DNA of 64,000 bases from Roseovarius sp. A-2. Its GTDB lineage: Bacteria; Pseudomonadota; Alphaproteobacteria; Rhodobacterales; Rhodobacteraceae. The notes beneath the pieces are model-generated. The model did no database searches. It was not told the origin of the DNA and saw nothing but the letters and a program-made list of their open reading frames with translations. Shown here piece by piece: positions 63,858-64,000 of the stretch. Numbering within the stretch: the stretch's first letter is position 1; the number at the start of each line of letters is the position of its first letter. The stretch is taken from NCBI RefSeq assembly GCF_002072155.1, contig NZ_BDIY01000018.1, positions 26,599 through 90,598 of the forward strand, in the 5' to 3' direction. The translations under genes and the position numbers were made by a program.

Positions 63858-64000
63858 TCTTTGAAGGCCGTCAATTAACCCGAATAATTCATGGGGGTGT
63901 GGTGAAGGTAGCGTAAGCTTTTGAAAGCAGGTATTTTTTGGTTGTCGAAGCCAGAAAACTCAGTTTCCAAGGTACGTCCCCTCACCATGATACAGTCTAC
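63858..64000 (-). other. 5' part of the DUF262 gene in a shifted frame, cut by window edge
   Basis: On the minus strand, bases 64000-63875 read open for 41 codons in a different frame from the main gene (VDCIMVRGRTLETEFSGFDN, then QKIPAFKSLRYLHH and TPMNYSG), ending in TAA. Adding one G to the GGG at about 63879-63881 would join it as SGLIDGLQR to the downstream frame. I cannot tell a real mutation from a sequencing slip. Confidence 0.45.

Overview
The window looks like a chromosomal segment of a marine roseobacter-type alphaproteobacterium (Rhodobacterales). Coding DNA is GC-rich over most of its length. The gene content fits this group: a CcrM cell-cycle methylase with GANTC sites upstream, TRAP transporters, a CioAB-type quinol oxidase, an rnd-lptCAB-hpf-ptsN block, an hrcA-grpE / rph-rdgB-hemW block, and the alphaproteobacterial origin-proximal synteny parB-parA-rsmG-mnmG-mnmE-rho | maf-aroE-coaE-dnaQ-secB. 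The taxonomic call is inferred from gene content and order; no rRNA or tRNA gene was seen.

Layout. 1-9.99 kb (all minus): a TPP riboswitch (9899-9986) heads a tightly overlapping thiamine run thiD-thiO-thiS-thiG-thiE-thiF-thiY-tenA, followed by a polytopic membrane protein and a HAAT-type ABC importer (binding protein, lipoprotein, LivH permease cut by the left edge). 10.1-12.5 kb (plus): a MmgE/PrpD-family protein and a D-2-hydroxyacid dehydrogenase. 12.5-14.4 kb: ccrM and rnhB. 14.4-16.5 kb: two small secreted low-complexity paralogues, a small secreted protein, and a membrane protein whose C-terminus reads as an OmpR-type winged helix. 16.5-18.9 kb: cydB/cydA.

18.9-32.0 kb is a catabolic island. 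It holds a GntR/FCD regulator, a YdiJ-like FAD/Fe-S 2-hydroxyacid dehydrogenase, a perfect 19-bp palindromic operator in the divergent promoter, a class V aminotransferase, a complete TRAP transporter (dctP, dctQ, dctM), an enoyl-CoA hydratase-family protein, two CaiB/BaiF CoA-transferases and a ThDP enzyme, with a transposase relic between the two CoA-transferases. Its substrate cannot be read from sequence. 32.2-36.0 kb: RNase D, LPS transport (lptC, lptA, lptB), hpf and ptsN. 36.1-38.5 kb: ureide (purine) catabolism, uraH with a PuuE-UraD fusion and allA. 38.5-47.4 kb: class IV aminotransferase, exported MsrA, mutS, grpE, hrcA, rph, rdgB, hemW.

47.4-58.5 kb is the replication-origin neighbourhood. 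parB, parA, rsmG, mnmG, mnmE and rho run leftwards and maf, aroE, coaE and dnaQ run rightwards from an AT-rich 0.5-kb gap (54186-54717). I interpret the gap as oriC: it has DnaA-box-like nonamers, a consensus IHF site and AT-rich repeats. Two parS sites lie at 49702 and 51586, inside rsmG and across the mnmG start codon. 57.5-62.1 kb: secB, fxsA, a Tim44-domain protein, mltA, an Smr protein and an MFS transporter. From 62.3 kb to the right edge the DNA turns AT-richer and carries a DUF262 + AlbA_2 (Schlafen-type) gene, a candidate defence gene that looks frameshifted near its 5' end.
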